Origin: Anoplopoma fimbria
Lineage: Eukaryota; Chordata; Actinopteri; Perciformes; Anoplopomatidae
Assembly (NCBI RefSeq): GCF_027596085.1
Contig: NC_072449.1
Span: forward strand, 29,233,200 to 29,297,199
Length of the DNA stretch: 64,000 nucleotides
Reading direction: 5' to 3'
In this document: positions 44,001 through 56,500 of the stretch, piece by piece
Position numbering within the stretch: the first letter of the stretch is position 1
How the letters are laid out: each line of letters starts with the position of its first letter
Translations under genes and position numbers: made by a program
Notes under the pieces: model-generated
The model's database searches: none
What the model was told of the DNA's origin: nothing
Seen by the model: only the letters and a program-made list of their open reading frames with translations

Positions 44001-44617
44001 CTGATTAGCGTGTGGCCGTGCCATACCAAACGGATCTCCTAAAGTTCCAGGTGTCCCCCGTACCTGTCTGGGCTGAGCAGTCCTGAGGTGGCCATTCGTT
44101 TGGCCAGAGTGACGGCTCTGTTGTAGCACCGGTCCAGCTCCTCCATGATGAAGCCCAGGTCCGACTGCAGGAGGGGAGCCGCGGAAAATCTCCAGAACAA
44201 CGTCGGCGAGTACATCAGCACCGCCACCAGCAGCAGAATGTAGGGAAAGAACTGGAGAGCAGAGGCGGAGATAGTAAGTAACTAATCATATTATGGGCAA
44301 TGATATTCCTGCTCGTACAACGGTTAATAGTAGAGATGCAAACAGCTGTCAAAGTCTCCACCAAAGCACAGGATTCACTGTTCTGTCTTTATATGATGGA
44401 GGAAGATTGTTATAAAGTTTACGGGTTTTAACAGAGCAGACGGACAAATTAAAATGAACTTAATTCAGGGAAGAAGAGCCCTGTTTTAAGTCTTATTTTG
44501 ATGCATGGATTTGTTAGCAGGAATAAAGCACTATGTGAAAGTGAAAGCATCGCTCTGTTCATTTAAATGTGCAACAAAATCTTTTATTCTGGCTGTCGTT
44601 AGCTGAACAGGAGATCA

Positions 44618-44674
<57 letters not shown>

Positions 44675-45141
44675 TTTGTGTCAGCAGTGTGTGTGTCACT
44701 TTACTCAGCAGTGCTGTTCACTTGCTAACGCTGCTAGTGTCATTACAGTCAGATCTATTTAGGAATGTAAAGAGACACACGCCCTATAATGCCTTTAGGC
44801 CCAAAATATCTTAATAAAAAATATCCTGAACCACACCCTAAAAAATGATCAAAAACCTACTGTACAACTGTACAATTGAATGCACCGTGGAAATGCCCCA
44901 ATGTACAGAGAACACATTTTAAACAAGAGGACCCTGTAAAACCTTTAAAAAAACAAACACCCATATCATCACTGCACGACATGATGACTCATGTTTGAAC
45001 GCGTCTGTCTGTGTTTAGCAGCCAAAGCCTGCCTAACTGTTCTGCTAGATGGGGTGTTACAAAGCATTGTACATGTGCACGGACAAGTTTACATCATCAA
45101 ACTAGTGTCTAACAATCACACACAGCTTTAGCAACTGTAAC

Positions 45142-45203
<62 letters not shown>

Positions 45204-45889
45204 GCCTACCTTGTGCAGCCACAGAGGTAGAGTGTGTGTGTGTACAGAAGCCCAGCAGTACGAGTCCACATAAGCGGCCTGCCTCCAGGAGAAGTTTGCT
45301 GGAGCGAAACAGCTCATCTGGGTACCTGAGACACGAGACACGGAGTAAGAGGAAGAATGTAGCATCATAATGTTATCATTATTTTAACATTTTAATCTGC
45401 AGACTTGCAGAGATTCTAAGACTTTTTTGAACCTCTTAAATATTATTATTATATTCCTTTATTGATCCCCATGGATATATATATATATATCTAAAAGCTT
45501 CAAAGTTCATGTAATGATGGATTTAGCTTCTTTTTTTTTTCCATTCAGGATATCTGAGCTGTGCTTGAATCTAGAGCACCTGCAGCTGTCCCGACTAACA
45601 TGATGAAATAACCCGCTCGGACTGGGCCGTGACCTGACCCCAGGATCTTGAGTCTCCAAAACGGACTTGGTGGGTCTCGACTCCAGCCCCCTCGGCTCCC
45701 CCACTCACCAACCGAAACTTCTTGAGCGAAGGCCAGGGAGATGAGGAGGAGAGGCAGGCCCACCGCCACGCAGGTCACCATCTTGTCCACAGCCAGCTCA
45801 GTCCGGACGCTGCGGTACCGGGCCTGGTTCGGGTCCTTCAGCAGGAAATCGCTGAACACATACTCTGTGGCCACGTGGGCGATGGCCAT
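41073..45889 (-). CDS. panx1: panx1, pannexin-1 channel
   Basis: Family role: plasma-membrane heptameric channel releasing ATP and other metabolites. Seven coding exons join in frame: 45889-45709, 45325-45210, 44251-44064, 43290-43012, 42764-42542, 41877-41622, 41158-41073 (442 aa plus stop; human 426). Start [17 protein letters not shown] is the family N-terminus. Four transmembrane segments are visible: about 38-56 ([19 protein letters not shown]), exon 3 start, exon 4 ([14 protein letters not shown]) and exon 5 ([16 protein letters not shown]). Pore residues W74 and R75 sit at the human positions ([14 protein letters not shown]). Extracellular Cys66 and Cys84, and the FGC...QC pair in exon 4, are kept. 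The C-terminal tail has a DGVD caspase-type motif at 360-363. I did not decide between the fish paralogues panx1a and panx1b. Confidence 0.96.
42767..42929. repeat. (GAGAG/CTCTC)n tract in panx1 intron 4
   Basis: About 160 bp of gagga/gagag-type purine repeat (CT-rich on the panx1 transcript) inside a 247-bp intron. It ends two bases short of the exon 5 acceptor CAG and so forms the polypyrimidine tract. Confidence 0.95.
44620..44671. repeat. (GT)n microsatellite
   Basis: About 26 GT units in the panx1 intron between exons 2 and 3; nothing else recognised nearby. Confidence 0.97.
45144..45202. repeat. (GT)n microsatellite beside panx1 exon 2
   Basis: About 29 GT units (CA on the transcript). 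It begins eight bases into intron 2, after the exon 2 donor GTAGGCAA. Confidence 0.97.
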
Positions 45890-47480
45890 CTCACCGCTCT
45901 CCTGTTAACCGGCAGCTCATCAATAACACCTGCAGACAAAAACATCAAGAACCCCTCCAGATGTTTAGATTCATTCTGCGTAGAATGTGGACATGTTCCT
46001 GTTTAGTTTGACATCGTTTCATTTGCACAATGTAAAAATACACAAACATAACCGAGACAAATAACATCAAAGTGCAGAAAACACACGGGCCTTGTTTGAA
46101 GCCTCCACCTAAATAATGCTTACATTTCACTGTATCATAGAGAACACAAAATGTAGACACATAAGAAACAGCAGTTAAATGGTCTTTTAAGCATTTTTCG
46201 AAACATTTTAATACAGGAACTATTTTTTGTCAGGTGAGAAAAGCTACTCCATAATTTGTCACCCCTGTTCAGGAATATCCCTTTACCTGAGAGTGTCCTA
46301 TGAATAAAAACACATATTGATGTCATAAATAGCAGTAGGAAAAGTACTCGCCAAAACTACATTACTTTATGGAAGAATAGGAATAAATGATCCTAAAATA
46401 GTCCTCCTTATACACTGTCTTAAGATATTGGCCAGCCAGGCAAATATCACTAGTAGAATGCAAAGCAGGGCATCGGGTAAACAGCCTGTGGTTCATTGTG
46501 AAGTACAGTAGACAACCACAGACTGAGCTCACCAGATGTCCTACCTCAGGTTAACCCACCCAGTGCTAAGCTAACCCTAAACCCAGCCTAACCCTAACCC
46601 AGCTCTAACCCACCTCAGCCTGAATGAAGCAGCATCACTGTGATGTTCATGAAACATTGAGATGACGACAGCTTTAATAACCTCGAAGTAAAACCCACAC
46701 CTGTCTATAAATACATCTTAATCCTGTATTTATATAGTTAAGATGTCAGTGCAGTGCTTAAACATGTCGTATACTTCTCTTTCTTTTTGTGATTGTAGTG
46801 ATGTCTTTTTTCTTGATAATCTGTTAATAAGCACCTTTGATTGACAGCTGCTTTCCGTCGTCCTATTCTTCATTACAGGAGTAAAGGATGTAATGTCTAA
46901 ACGTCTGATCTCCTTGATGGTCTCTGAACAATCATTAACATCATTAACATCAGTCCTGATCAACATGTGCGCTGATTTATAAGAAACCAGGATGAAAACA
47001 ACGTCAACAGGGCTCTCTGTTTCTCTGATTACATTACATTACATTACACTACACTACATTACATTACATTACATTACATTACATTACATTACATTACATT
47101 ACACTACAGTACAGTCATTCCTCTCTGTCTGCCGGAGCTGGTGCAGTATGCAGTATGCTTCTGTACACTAATGCAGTGTACAGAAGCATTTTATAGCCAC
47201 TGTTACTTATTATAGATCACTTCGTTTAAGCCAGCTTAACTTTGAGCAACTAGGATATTTAATAAACGTTAGCTATTAGCGTGACTGATAAATAATAAAC
47301 ATACTTAACTTCTCTTAAAGGCTCCTCAGTAACTAACAGTCCGGTGGTCCCCGAAGATCACAACTAACTAAACGTATTAAACGTAACATAATGAACTCAC
47401 CTCCAGACCTGCTCCCGCCAGCTCTGCTGATCTATTCACAGTGTCACGGACACATTACACAACGTCTTCAGCAGCTAGAC
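45890..47480 (-). promoter_or_regulatory. panx1: panx1 5' UTR, first intron and probable promoter
   Basis: A good acceptor (tttttgtctgcag) ends at 45,930, leaving a 40-nt leader (45,929-45,890) before the ATG. A strong minus-strand donor (ctggag|gtgagt) ends at 47,401. This suggests an untranslated exon from about 47,480 to 47,401 and an intron of about 1.5 kb. A short (acatt)n repeat (47,029-47,105) and a telomere-like cctaaccctaaccc lie in that intron. Transcript data would be needed to confirm the exon. Confidence 0.5.
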
Positions 47481-47504
47481 GTCCAACAACAAAGTCCCAA
47501 CGTC

Positions 47505-47706
47505 TCTTCTTCTCTGCTTCTCTTCTTCTCTGCTTCTCTGCTTCTCTTCTTCTTCTCTTCTTCTTCTCTGCTTCTCTTCTTCTCTTCAAATTCTCTTCTT
47601 CTCTTCTTCTCTTCTTCTTCTTCTTCTCTTCTTCTCTTCTTCTCTTCTTCGTCTTCTTCTCTTCTTCTCTTCTTCTCTTCTTCTTCTTCTCTTCTTCTCT
47701 TCTTCC
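47505..47706. repeat. Polypyrimidine (TTC/TTCTC)n tract
   Basis: About 200 bp of almost pure pyrimidine on the plus strand (purine on the panx1 strand), just upstream of the proposed panx1 first exon. Three overlapping open frames of Ser/Leu/Phe or Arg/Glu/Lys are artefacts of the repeat. Confidence 0.95.
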
Positions 47707-47889
47707 TGTCGGACAGAAAACTTCTTCCGTCCCCCTTAAAAACAGATGCCTTCAGGTGCAAGTCGACGGCTCCGATTTTCCAGTTGCAACGCTGCCTTCA
47801 AATGGAGCAGTGAGTTTGAGTTTGTGTTTTAGTTAATCGAGATGAGAACACGCTGTTTGTTCTGTTTTAAGGTTGTGTTTTAAAGGTGG

Positions 47890-48290
47890 ACAGAGGCTGG
47901 AGAAGTATTCATACTTTACTAAAGTAAAATGACTAATATTACAAGTGTAAACAAAACGACCTGTTTCATTTAAACGTTACCGCATTTAAAGTTTTACTAA
48001 GTTAAAGGTCAGAAGTAGCACCAGCGACATATACTTAATATAAGTGCTCATTATGCAGAATAATACATATTATATTACTGGATCATAATTAGTGATGCAT
48101 TAATGTGACCAAATCTTTTTTTGTTGCAGCTGTTAAAATGGAGCGGTTACTGTAATAAGTGTAGTGGAGTAAAAAGTAGATTATTTGCAGACTGTGATGT
48201 AGTGAAGTAGAAGTATAAGGTCACCATACATCTGAAATACTAAGTTAAGTGCAGTCCTTGAGTAAAGGTACCTGCTGACATTCGGTCACT
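47890..48290 (+). repeat. Degraded teleost interspersed repeat
   Basis: Contains actttactaaagtaaaatgactaat, tagtggagtaaaaagtagattattt and cttgagtaaaggtacc blocks like those of the elements at 9,785 and 21,150. Boundaries are approximate. The following stretch to 49,190 holds nothing recognised. Confidence 0.5.
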
Positions 48291-49194
48291 CCCAGGAAAG
48301 ATAATCACTTTTGTTTTGGACTCATTGCCAAACAAGACATTTTGAAATACAGAAAATGAGCAAATCAGGAAAAAACTATTTTGAAAAAATGAAAACAACA
48401 CAGCTGCAAGAAAAACTGAGCTCCTGCTTCCATTGTCTATAATTCAACATCACACTTTCAGTCTGAATGCAACATGCTACAGACAAGTATAAGTCTGTAA
48501 CATAAGTATAAGTTCATAATTATACAGAGTCCCCCAATGCTTTTTATTATATATAAGATAATGCCTTATAACCACGAGATAACTAAAAATACAAATATCA
48601 ACTTTAGGGACTCAAGAGGGCCCGTTGGGAACAAGCCTACATTATCAACAACATTGTGATTATGGTTTATGTTTGTGGTATTACGAGAATATGATTCTAC
48701 TTAGATGGATATAAAACAATAAAATAATGTGTGCAGTCAGAATGTTAACAACCCTAAACGATAGTTTGAATTGATTCATTTAGAGTTCAAATCTGTTCTG
48801 TAAAATGTACTTTTGAAAATGTGTTTATCTTTCATCTGATTGCGATATTTCCCACAGTCCGTGAAGGCAGCAGCCTCTACGCAGCATGCAGCGCTGCTGA
48901 GCAGAGATCGTGTGTTTGGTGAAGAACAAAACAAACACACAGTTTAAACACATCGTTCATCTACGGCAGGGTTCTAGTGTTGGGGGATTGATGTAGAGTG
49001 ATTATACACTAGGCCAACGGCACTTATTTTGGAAACGTTAGAGAAATACAAAGCAAAACCATTTTGAAATGTTTTTGCTTTCTCGCGTTGGATTCTGGGC
49101 ATTTCTGCCCTGTTCTCCCAACGGCTGCGTCAAGCTGCACACTGGAACCGGAAACAGGGCGATGCATGGATAAAGTAAAGGCCGAACATGTGTA

Positions 49195-49490
49195 TATTAT
49201 ATTATATTATATTATAGTATATTATATTATATTATGTTATGTTATATTATATTATATTATGTTATATTACATTACAGTATATTATATTATACATTATGTT
49301 ATTATATTATATTATATTATATTACATTATTACATTATATTATATTATATTACATTATATTATATTATATTATATTACATTACATTACATTACATTACAT
49401 TATATTACATTACATTACATTACACATTACATTACATTACATTATATTACATTACATTATATTACATTACATTACATTACATTACATTAC
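49195..49490. repeat. (ATTAT/ATTAC)n pentanucleotide array
   Basis: About 300 bp of attat and attac units, with more attac towards the right end. It runs into a SINE-like core at 49,493, so it may be the expanded tail of that element. Tyr/Ile-rich open frames here are artefacts. Confidence 0.95.
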
Positions 49491-49565
49491 AGTCATGTAG
49501 CAGACGCTTTTATCCAAAGCGACTTACAGGAAGTGTCTTCAACATAGGTATTCAAGAGAACTACT
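49491..49565 (-). mobile_element. Fish SINE/LINE core fragment
   Basis: Contains tagcagacgcttttatccaaagcgacttacag, a sequence common to fish SINE/LINE tails. Orientation is inferred from the adjoining simple repeat, assumed to be the 3' tail. Confidence 0.65.
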
Positions 49566-49681
49566 AGTCACCAGAAGTCATCAGTGCATCTCCTTTCTTA
49601 AACAAGCATCTTAAAGCATAAACCAGAGCAAAAGTATAGTGCAGAGGCAGATTACTACGAAAACAATAATTGCAACAGACT

Positions 49682-49912
49682 AATAAGATAAGATAAGATA
49701 AGATAATATAAGATAATTTGCAGGCTTACAGCAGCAGAGAGTAAAGTGCACACAAGAGACATAGTAAAGACAAGACAAGAAAAAACAAACAAAAAAAAAA
49801 CAAGTATTATAAATAAGCAATAAAAACAGTAGAAAAACACAATAACTGAAATATAATATTTACAGACAGAAAAAAACTATTTTAACTATTATTGCACAGA
49901 TACGAATACAAT
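49682..49912 (+). repeat. LINE/SINE-tail-like repeat, copy 2 (left arm of an inverted pair)
   Basis: Opens with (taaga)n and continues through ttgcaggcttacagcagcagagagtaaagtgcacacaagagacatagta, aagtattataaataagcaataaaa and acagacagaaaaaa. It is homologous to 20,885-21,120 and complementary to 50,095-50,330. Confidence 0.85.
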
Positions 49913-50094
49913 AAGTGCTACAAACTACTACGAATACAATAAGTGCAGTAAACGAATAGGAATTCATTCTTAGGGGGAGAAAGGTATTCACACCTACTAC
50001 TCAGTGTAATAACACTCATTGTGGAATGAAACGGAGCTGTGAGTCCTACCTTTGACTACCCCAAATACAATACAATAGTTACAAAAGTTAAAAA

Positions 50095-50330
50095 TAGTTG
50101 AAATAGTTGTTGTTTTTTTCTCTGTCTGTAAATATAATATTTCAGTTATTGTTGTTTTTTCTACTGTTTTTTTTTTTATTGCTTATTTATAATACTTGTT
50201 TTATTTTATTTTTCATTTGTTATTTTTTATTTTTATCTTGTCTTCTTCTACTATGTCTCTTGTGTGCACTTTACTCTCTGCTGTTGTAAGCCTGCACATA
50301 AAGGATTATCTTATCTTATCTTATCTTAAT
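50095..50330 (-). repeat. LINE/SINE-tail-like repeat, copy 3 (right arm of an inverted pair)
   Basis: Reverse-complement copy of 49,682-49,912, ending in (tctta)n. The arms are roughly 230 bp with about 180 bp between them. The right arm ends about 185 bp before the rsf1 ATG. Confidence 0.85.
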
Positions 50331-50513
50331 CGCAGGTGCTTTTATGTTGAAGGTCCCACCGGAACCGGTCCGCCCCTAACCCGTCCCGCTTGCCTCCGGT
50401 AGCCGCCTCACTCCCTCCATTCATTTCATTCGCGCACAGTCGCATCCAGCAGCCCTCCTCCTCCTCCTCCTCCTCCTCCTCCTCCTGCTCCTCCTGCTCT
50501 CTCCGCTGGAAAG
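50331..50513 (+). promoter_or_regulatory. rsf1: rsf1 promoter and 5' UTR
   Basis: GC-rich DNA with accggaaccggtccgcccc (ETS- and GC-box-like) and a (CTC)n leader at 50,455-50,487 just upstream of the ATG. No TATA box seen. The start site is not determined. Confidence 0.5.
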
Positions 50514-53500
50514 ATGGCTGCTCCGCTGGTGGCGAGGAGCTCCGGCCCGGCGCTCTGCTCCAGCTTCGCGGAGGTCTGCTCGTTCCTGGAGCGGTTCGGA
50601 GCCGTGCTGGACCTGCCCGAGATCACCTTCCCGCAGATGGAGCGATATCTACGGGACACAAAGACAGGTGAGCGGGCTGCAGAGAGCCGAGGGGAGGAGG
50701 GCGAAGGAGAGAGGAGAGCTGCGACACTGGAGGAGCGGAGGAGAAGAAGGGGGTCCACCTCCTCCTCCTCCTCCTCCTCCACCTTCCTCTTCATCCTGAG
50801 GAGGAGGAGGAGGAAGGCGAGGAATGTTGACAGAGACGCACACATCCAGAGTTTAGTCCTCCTGCGCAGTGTGTGTGGTTGTGGCCCGGGTCAGAGTCCG
50901 TGTTCTCCCGGGTAGAATAGACGGTTTTTATCCAAGTTTGTGATAAAATGTGTGACCAGAGAAACGCTGGAGGGCCAACCAGAGATAACCAGAGATAACC
51001 AGAGATAACCCGAGATAACCCGCTCCGGACTGAGGGGCTGGAGGACGGACGGGGGACTGACCCGGGCTAGGAGAGGAGAGGAGAGAGAGGAGAGGAGACC
51101 GGGTCGGTGGGTCGGTGGGTCGGTACCGACCCGGTCCCGCTGCTCTCGTTGGGGAGCCGTGCTGCAGCTCACCGGTGTCCGGCTGGTCGTCAGGTGTCTC
51201 CCCGGCCTTGCCTCTCAGCAGGCGGCTCTGGGATGACATCATTCCTCCTTTGTGTTTCGTGTCGGTGATCTTTTCTCCCCCCACCGACCCGCGTTACAGA
51301 CGGAGGTCCAGACGGAACCTGCGATGTTCGCTAAAAACCAGCGATGTTATTTTATGTTCGAGGCTACTGTCAGATCTGCGCATGCGCAGTGGGTCTCCGG
51401 GCTCCTGCTAGCTGGCTAGCTGGTTAGCTGTTAGCATCCACGACCCAACTTTAGTCAAAGTGCAGCACTAGACCGCCTCAGTCGACCCACCACGTCACCG
51501 TCTGTCACAAATAAACGTTGTCTGCTCGTAACTGTCGGTTCTGGAAGGTTCTCCAGCGTTAGCTCGCCAGCTAGCTGGTTTCCAGGTCCCGTTAGTTGTG
51601 TTTTATTAATGAAAGACGTGAAGCAGCTGATGTTTACACTGCTAGCTATCACAGTCATTCCATCACAGACTAGCATAGCTAACCTGGCTTCTGTGTTTGT
51701 GTTACAATAAAATAAATAAGTAAACGTAGAAAAGTTGACTGTGCCAGGCAGCAGAGAACTGGGATTTCCTGTAAACTGGAGGGTCCGTAACAGCCTCACT
51801 GAGACCACTGCTGTTTATTCCAGTTAGTTTATTACATTACAGTTTATTCCAGTTAGTTTATTACATTACAGTTTATTCCAGTTAGTTTATTACATTACAG
51901 TTTATTCCAGTTAGTTTATTACATTACAGTTTATTCCAGTTAGTTTATTACATTACAGTTTATTCCAGTTAGTTTATTACATTACAGTTTATTCCAGTTA
52001 GTTTATTACATTACAGTTTATTCCAGTTAGTTTATTACATTACAGTTTATTCCAGTTAGTTTATTACATTACAGTTTATTCCAGTTAGTTTATTACATTA
52101 CAGTTTATTCCAGTTAGTTTATTACATTACAGTTTATTCCAGTTAGTTTATTACATTACTGTTTATTCCAGTTAGTTTATTACATTACAGTTTATTCCAG
52201 TTAGTTTATTACATTACAGTTTATTCCAGTTAGTTTATTACATTACAGTTTATTCCAGTTAGTTTATTACATTACAGTTTATTCCAGTTAGTTTATTACA
52301 GGGCTGTTTATTCCAGTTAGTTTATTACATTACAGTTTATTCCAGTTAGTTTATTACATTGTTTATTCCAGTTAGTTTATTACATTACAGTTTACAGGGC
52401 TGTTTATTCCAGTTAGGCTACAGTTTATTCCAGTTAGTTTATGCTACAGGGCTGTTTTAATAGTTATTATTCCAGTTATTAGCCTGGTTACAAATGTTAA
52501 TGGGATTGTATTTTTGAAGCACAACATTTACAACATTCTCATGAAGAATTTAACATCATTCCTGACATTACAAATATGTTTTACATATTGAATAAAATTA
52601 AAATACGTAGTACAGACAATGTATTATAACGGAAAATAAAAATGATTGGGGTTTTTTTTTTCTTCTAAAGGGGAGGAAAGAATTGGAAGAGGTGTGTTTT
52701 TATGCAATCTAGATTTAATGGCAAAGTAAACAATCCCCTATTCTTTCTAACAGAGATGAGGTACATGTCAATATCTGATAGAATTGCCCTTAAAATAGTA
52801 TTTTTTTGTTCAGGCATCTCATCTTATTATTAAAGCATCTTTACCGAGAAGGATATTAAGACAATAATGAGATGAATTTAGGAGTTCATGAGAGAGTAGT
52901 TGTACACAAGTTTCTTTCAGGTTTGACAGAACATTCAGATCAGACATAAAACTGTTCTTGGCGGTGTTGAACAGTCCTCAGGGAAGGAGGATACCCCTTT
53001 TTCTGAAATGGCACAAAAAAGCACTTATTGATTATTTGCGAACAATCACTTTTTTCTAAAGTCTTTAAAATATTGGCATTGATCTTAGTTTATAGTCTGC
53101 AATTTGGATTACACATCCAAACTGATTAATGTGGTTTATGAGAAAACCGTTGAATCAGCTATAACTTAAGGCTGGTGTTTGATCGTTACAGACTATAATG
53201 AGCCCCGTTGAAGACAACCTGCAATTATATCTTTAGATTTTCATAAGCTACTTTTACGTTGGCTCTACTGCTGCGTTTACATTTACACACCTTTCTACAC
53301 TGTGCATGGGAGAAAAGAAGGAACATCTGATCCCAAGTTCTCCAACGTTAGAATGAAAAAAGTAGTTTCCCTGAAAATATCGCTGTGACATTCCGGCGAT
53401 CACCCAGGAAGTAACTTGCACTTATTGACATAGTAATACCTCTGTTTACCCAACACTCAATGTGAAACATTCAAAAGCTAGCACATCACCAGTGATCTTC

Positions 53501-56500
53501 ATTATACTTTCAGTGCAGAGATGGCTTTAAAGAATGACCCAGTCAGGGCAGGAAACACACTGCTGACTATAAGCAGCTGTCTGTTTTTAATGCTTATCTC
53601 AAGACATTTAGGTTGCATTGATAAACAGGCTCATAAGAACCAAATATTACAATACCGCATGAGAGTCTGAATGAACACACATGAGTCTGAATGAACACAT
53701 TTGACGTTAACAGCTGGAATCATCTTTTTTTATTAATTCACTAGAGGTTGGCTGTTTTCCAACAGCTGCTGGAGTAAAATGTAATATGAAAATACTAGTG
53801 TTTGGATTGAAAGGCGACCTTGTCAAGTGGTTAAGTATGATGTTACACACCTGTTTTTAAATGGTTAAAAAAAGGACATTTTATGCTTTCAGTATTATGT
53901 TGAATTTCCAACCCAGTTTAAGATGAAATAACATTTCTGTGCTTCTACTTTCATTTTTCTATTCTCGTTAACACTACACTGTAACACGCTCGGTTATTAC
54001 AATGTCGGCTGTGTTTCGTGATATGATTCATCTCCAGAAGGAAAACGATCTTAAGCCTCCTGGACAGAGAGTCAAGAGATCAGGGTGGGCTAAATGAAAT
54101 AACAACCCTGCAGCTGGCTTTAAAGTTTTGCCTAAAGGCACTCCAGCAGGATAAATGTAAGTTGTGGACTTGCAGCCACTTTTAAAAGAAGTTAATGTTT
54201 TTAATCATCTCCGTTGCAGTTCCTAAACCCCTTGTGGAGCTCCACGTGAAGCTGCTCAGAAAACTGGGGAGGTCTGTGACTACTGACCGCTGGGAAAAAT
54301 ACTTGGCTAAGGTGAGGGATCTATGTCTGTATGTGTGTTTGTAATGTGTTTGGCTTCAGATTCCACTTGACATGATTAAACGGGACTTACCGAAGAGGTC
54401 CAGCCATCAGTGAGTCCGGCTGTCTCTGGAGGGGGTAAAGAGACACCTCTCATTGTCTGCGCTCAAGTGAACTGTTGAGGAAGGGCAGAGTGTTCTTTAG
54501 TGGGGATGGGCTGCTGTTTGTCATGTGCTATGACCTTGTTGAGCTTTAAAGTTACTGTCAGGAACTTTGAACTGGTTATGAAACAGTCTCAAGTTAATAC
54601 AGATGCCTCTATATTACCTACATAATTATTCTTAATGTTCGTCATCGGTGCCACCGGGTCGGATTAAGTGCAATATCAGGAGATCTCATACAGGCTCACA
54701 AGAAACTCCTTCAGCTCAGACTCCAGTAAGGCCCCAGCAGCGACCAGCCTACCTCTGACAGACCTAGATCCGGCTTTGCTGCAGCCTTCGACCTGCAATC
54801 GGAAGCTCTGGCGGGAGAAGGAGAGCTCATCATCCGGCAGCACCACCCTCATCAGGCCAGGAGCTGAGCTTCTCCTCTCTGCTCCGCCATTCCCTGCTGG
54901 GAGCCAACAACGACACCTAACTACTGGCAATATGGCCTGGGCCCGCTGGAGGGAAGGGAGGCACTGGAGAACCAGAACCAGAACCAGGACTGATAGGGGC
55001 AGACTGTCAGACCCTGCTGCAGTAGAATGAGAGCTTTTCTAAAGGGACTCTGGTGCTCAGAAATGCAACTGCTTTCGTCCACCGAGACACTAAAATCTAC
55101 ATAAAGTCTAAGTTCCTTTGTGGTAACTTTAAGTGGAGTGAACTTCACACAGTAACTTTAAAGCTTTGCTTCTGTTGTGGTCAACAGATGGAGGAGACAT
55201 ATAATATGATAATAAACCACAGAGAGCTTGAACATCTTATCATTGTTTCCTGTAGGTTTGCCAGGAGTTGAACAGTACCTGGGCATGGGAGCTGGAACAG
55301 AAGGGCTACCAGGAGATGTCCATGGAGTGCAAGTCATGCATCCTCAAAGTATGACAGGCCCTGTTTTTACTCAATTCAATAGATGCATCTTAAAAGACTG
55401 CAACAACCACACAAACCTCTCCTCCTTTTTCCATTCCCACACATTTAATTTGTTCCCCCTCCAGTATCTCTGCGAGTGTCAGTTCGACGACAACATGAAG
55501 TTCAAGGTGGCGATCAATGAGGAGGAACCAGAGAAGATGCGTCTGCAGCCCATCGGTCGGGACCAGCAGGGCCTGATGTACTGGCTTCAGCTGGACCAGG
55601 AGCAGAACATCCGGCTGTACACGGAGGAGCAGGACGATCTGGACGGATCCACTTGGAAGTGCATCGTCAGGTATTACGGTTCTGGTGGATACATACCTCT
55701 GGTTGTGAGTTGACAGGAGGCACCACAGTGTCACATGCTGCAATCCCATCTGGTGTTATTGTTTTCTGTTTGTAAAAAAATAAATACAAATAAAAAAGTA
55801 GTTATTTTCAACGTGAATTGTATTTTCTTAGAAAAGTTTTTTTTTCATAATTTAGGTTGCAAATGAACATGCCAACCTTGTCTGAAAGGGATCCTTAAGA
55901 TATTGTAAAGTAGGGCTGTATGAGGTACTTCTCTGTAGTTAGTGTATTACTAGATAGAGTTTGGAGAAACAGACAGCACGGGAGAAAAGCATTGGTACTG
56001 CTGTGGACGGGGTCAGCACCTAAGCATGTTTTAGACATCTAAAAAATAAATATCAGTGGATTTTGTTCACTATATATAGAATATCTTTCGAATATATGCA
56101 CTGCTTTACCTTGCTGACAAACAGCCATTTTCCTACAGGAAACTGAAGCTGTTATATTGCTCTCTTTAAAGCCACTAGACTCCTTTGACAAAAAACGTAA
56201 TTTTACCTCCTAGAACACAGGAGCTTCTTGTCTCCTGCTGCCTCGATCTGTTAGTTTGTTTGTGTCAAACTAACATGTCAAACTAACAGACCAGAAACTC
56301 CTGTGTTATGAGGCAAAAAAATACTGTTTTTGCCAAAGGAGTCTTGTGGCTTTGAAGAGAGCAAAGACAAGGACAATGTGAAGCTGTGAAAATATTCTAA
56401 ATATAGCGTACACTTAAATGGATATTGATTTTTTTTTTAGGTGTCTTAAAAAGGTTTAGCTGCTGTCCCTGTCCACAGCAGAACATTGCTTTGCTCTTCT

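Noticed and set aside
47391..47836. Ser/Leu/Phe-rich frames on both strands
   Set aside because: They arise from the TTC/TTCTC tract only.
49064..49567. 167-aa Tyr/Ile-rich frame
   Set aside because: It is produced by the ATTAT/ATTAC array; there is no family resemblance.
51800..52470. CRISPR-like array
   Set aside because: The 29-bp units are directly adjacent with no unique spacers, in a vertebrate intron; it is a minisatellite.
54668..55030. 120-aa plus-strand frame in rsf1 intron 2
   Set aside because: It reads like a fragment of a transposon-type ORF or chance frame; it has no splice sites that join rsf1 in frame and no recognised domain.
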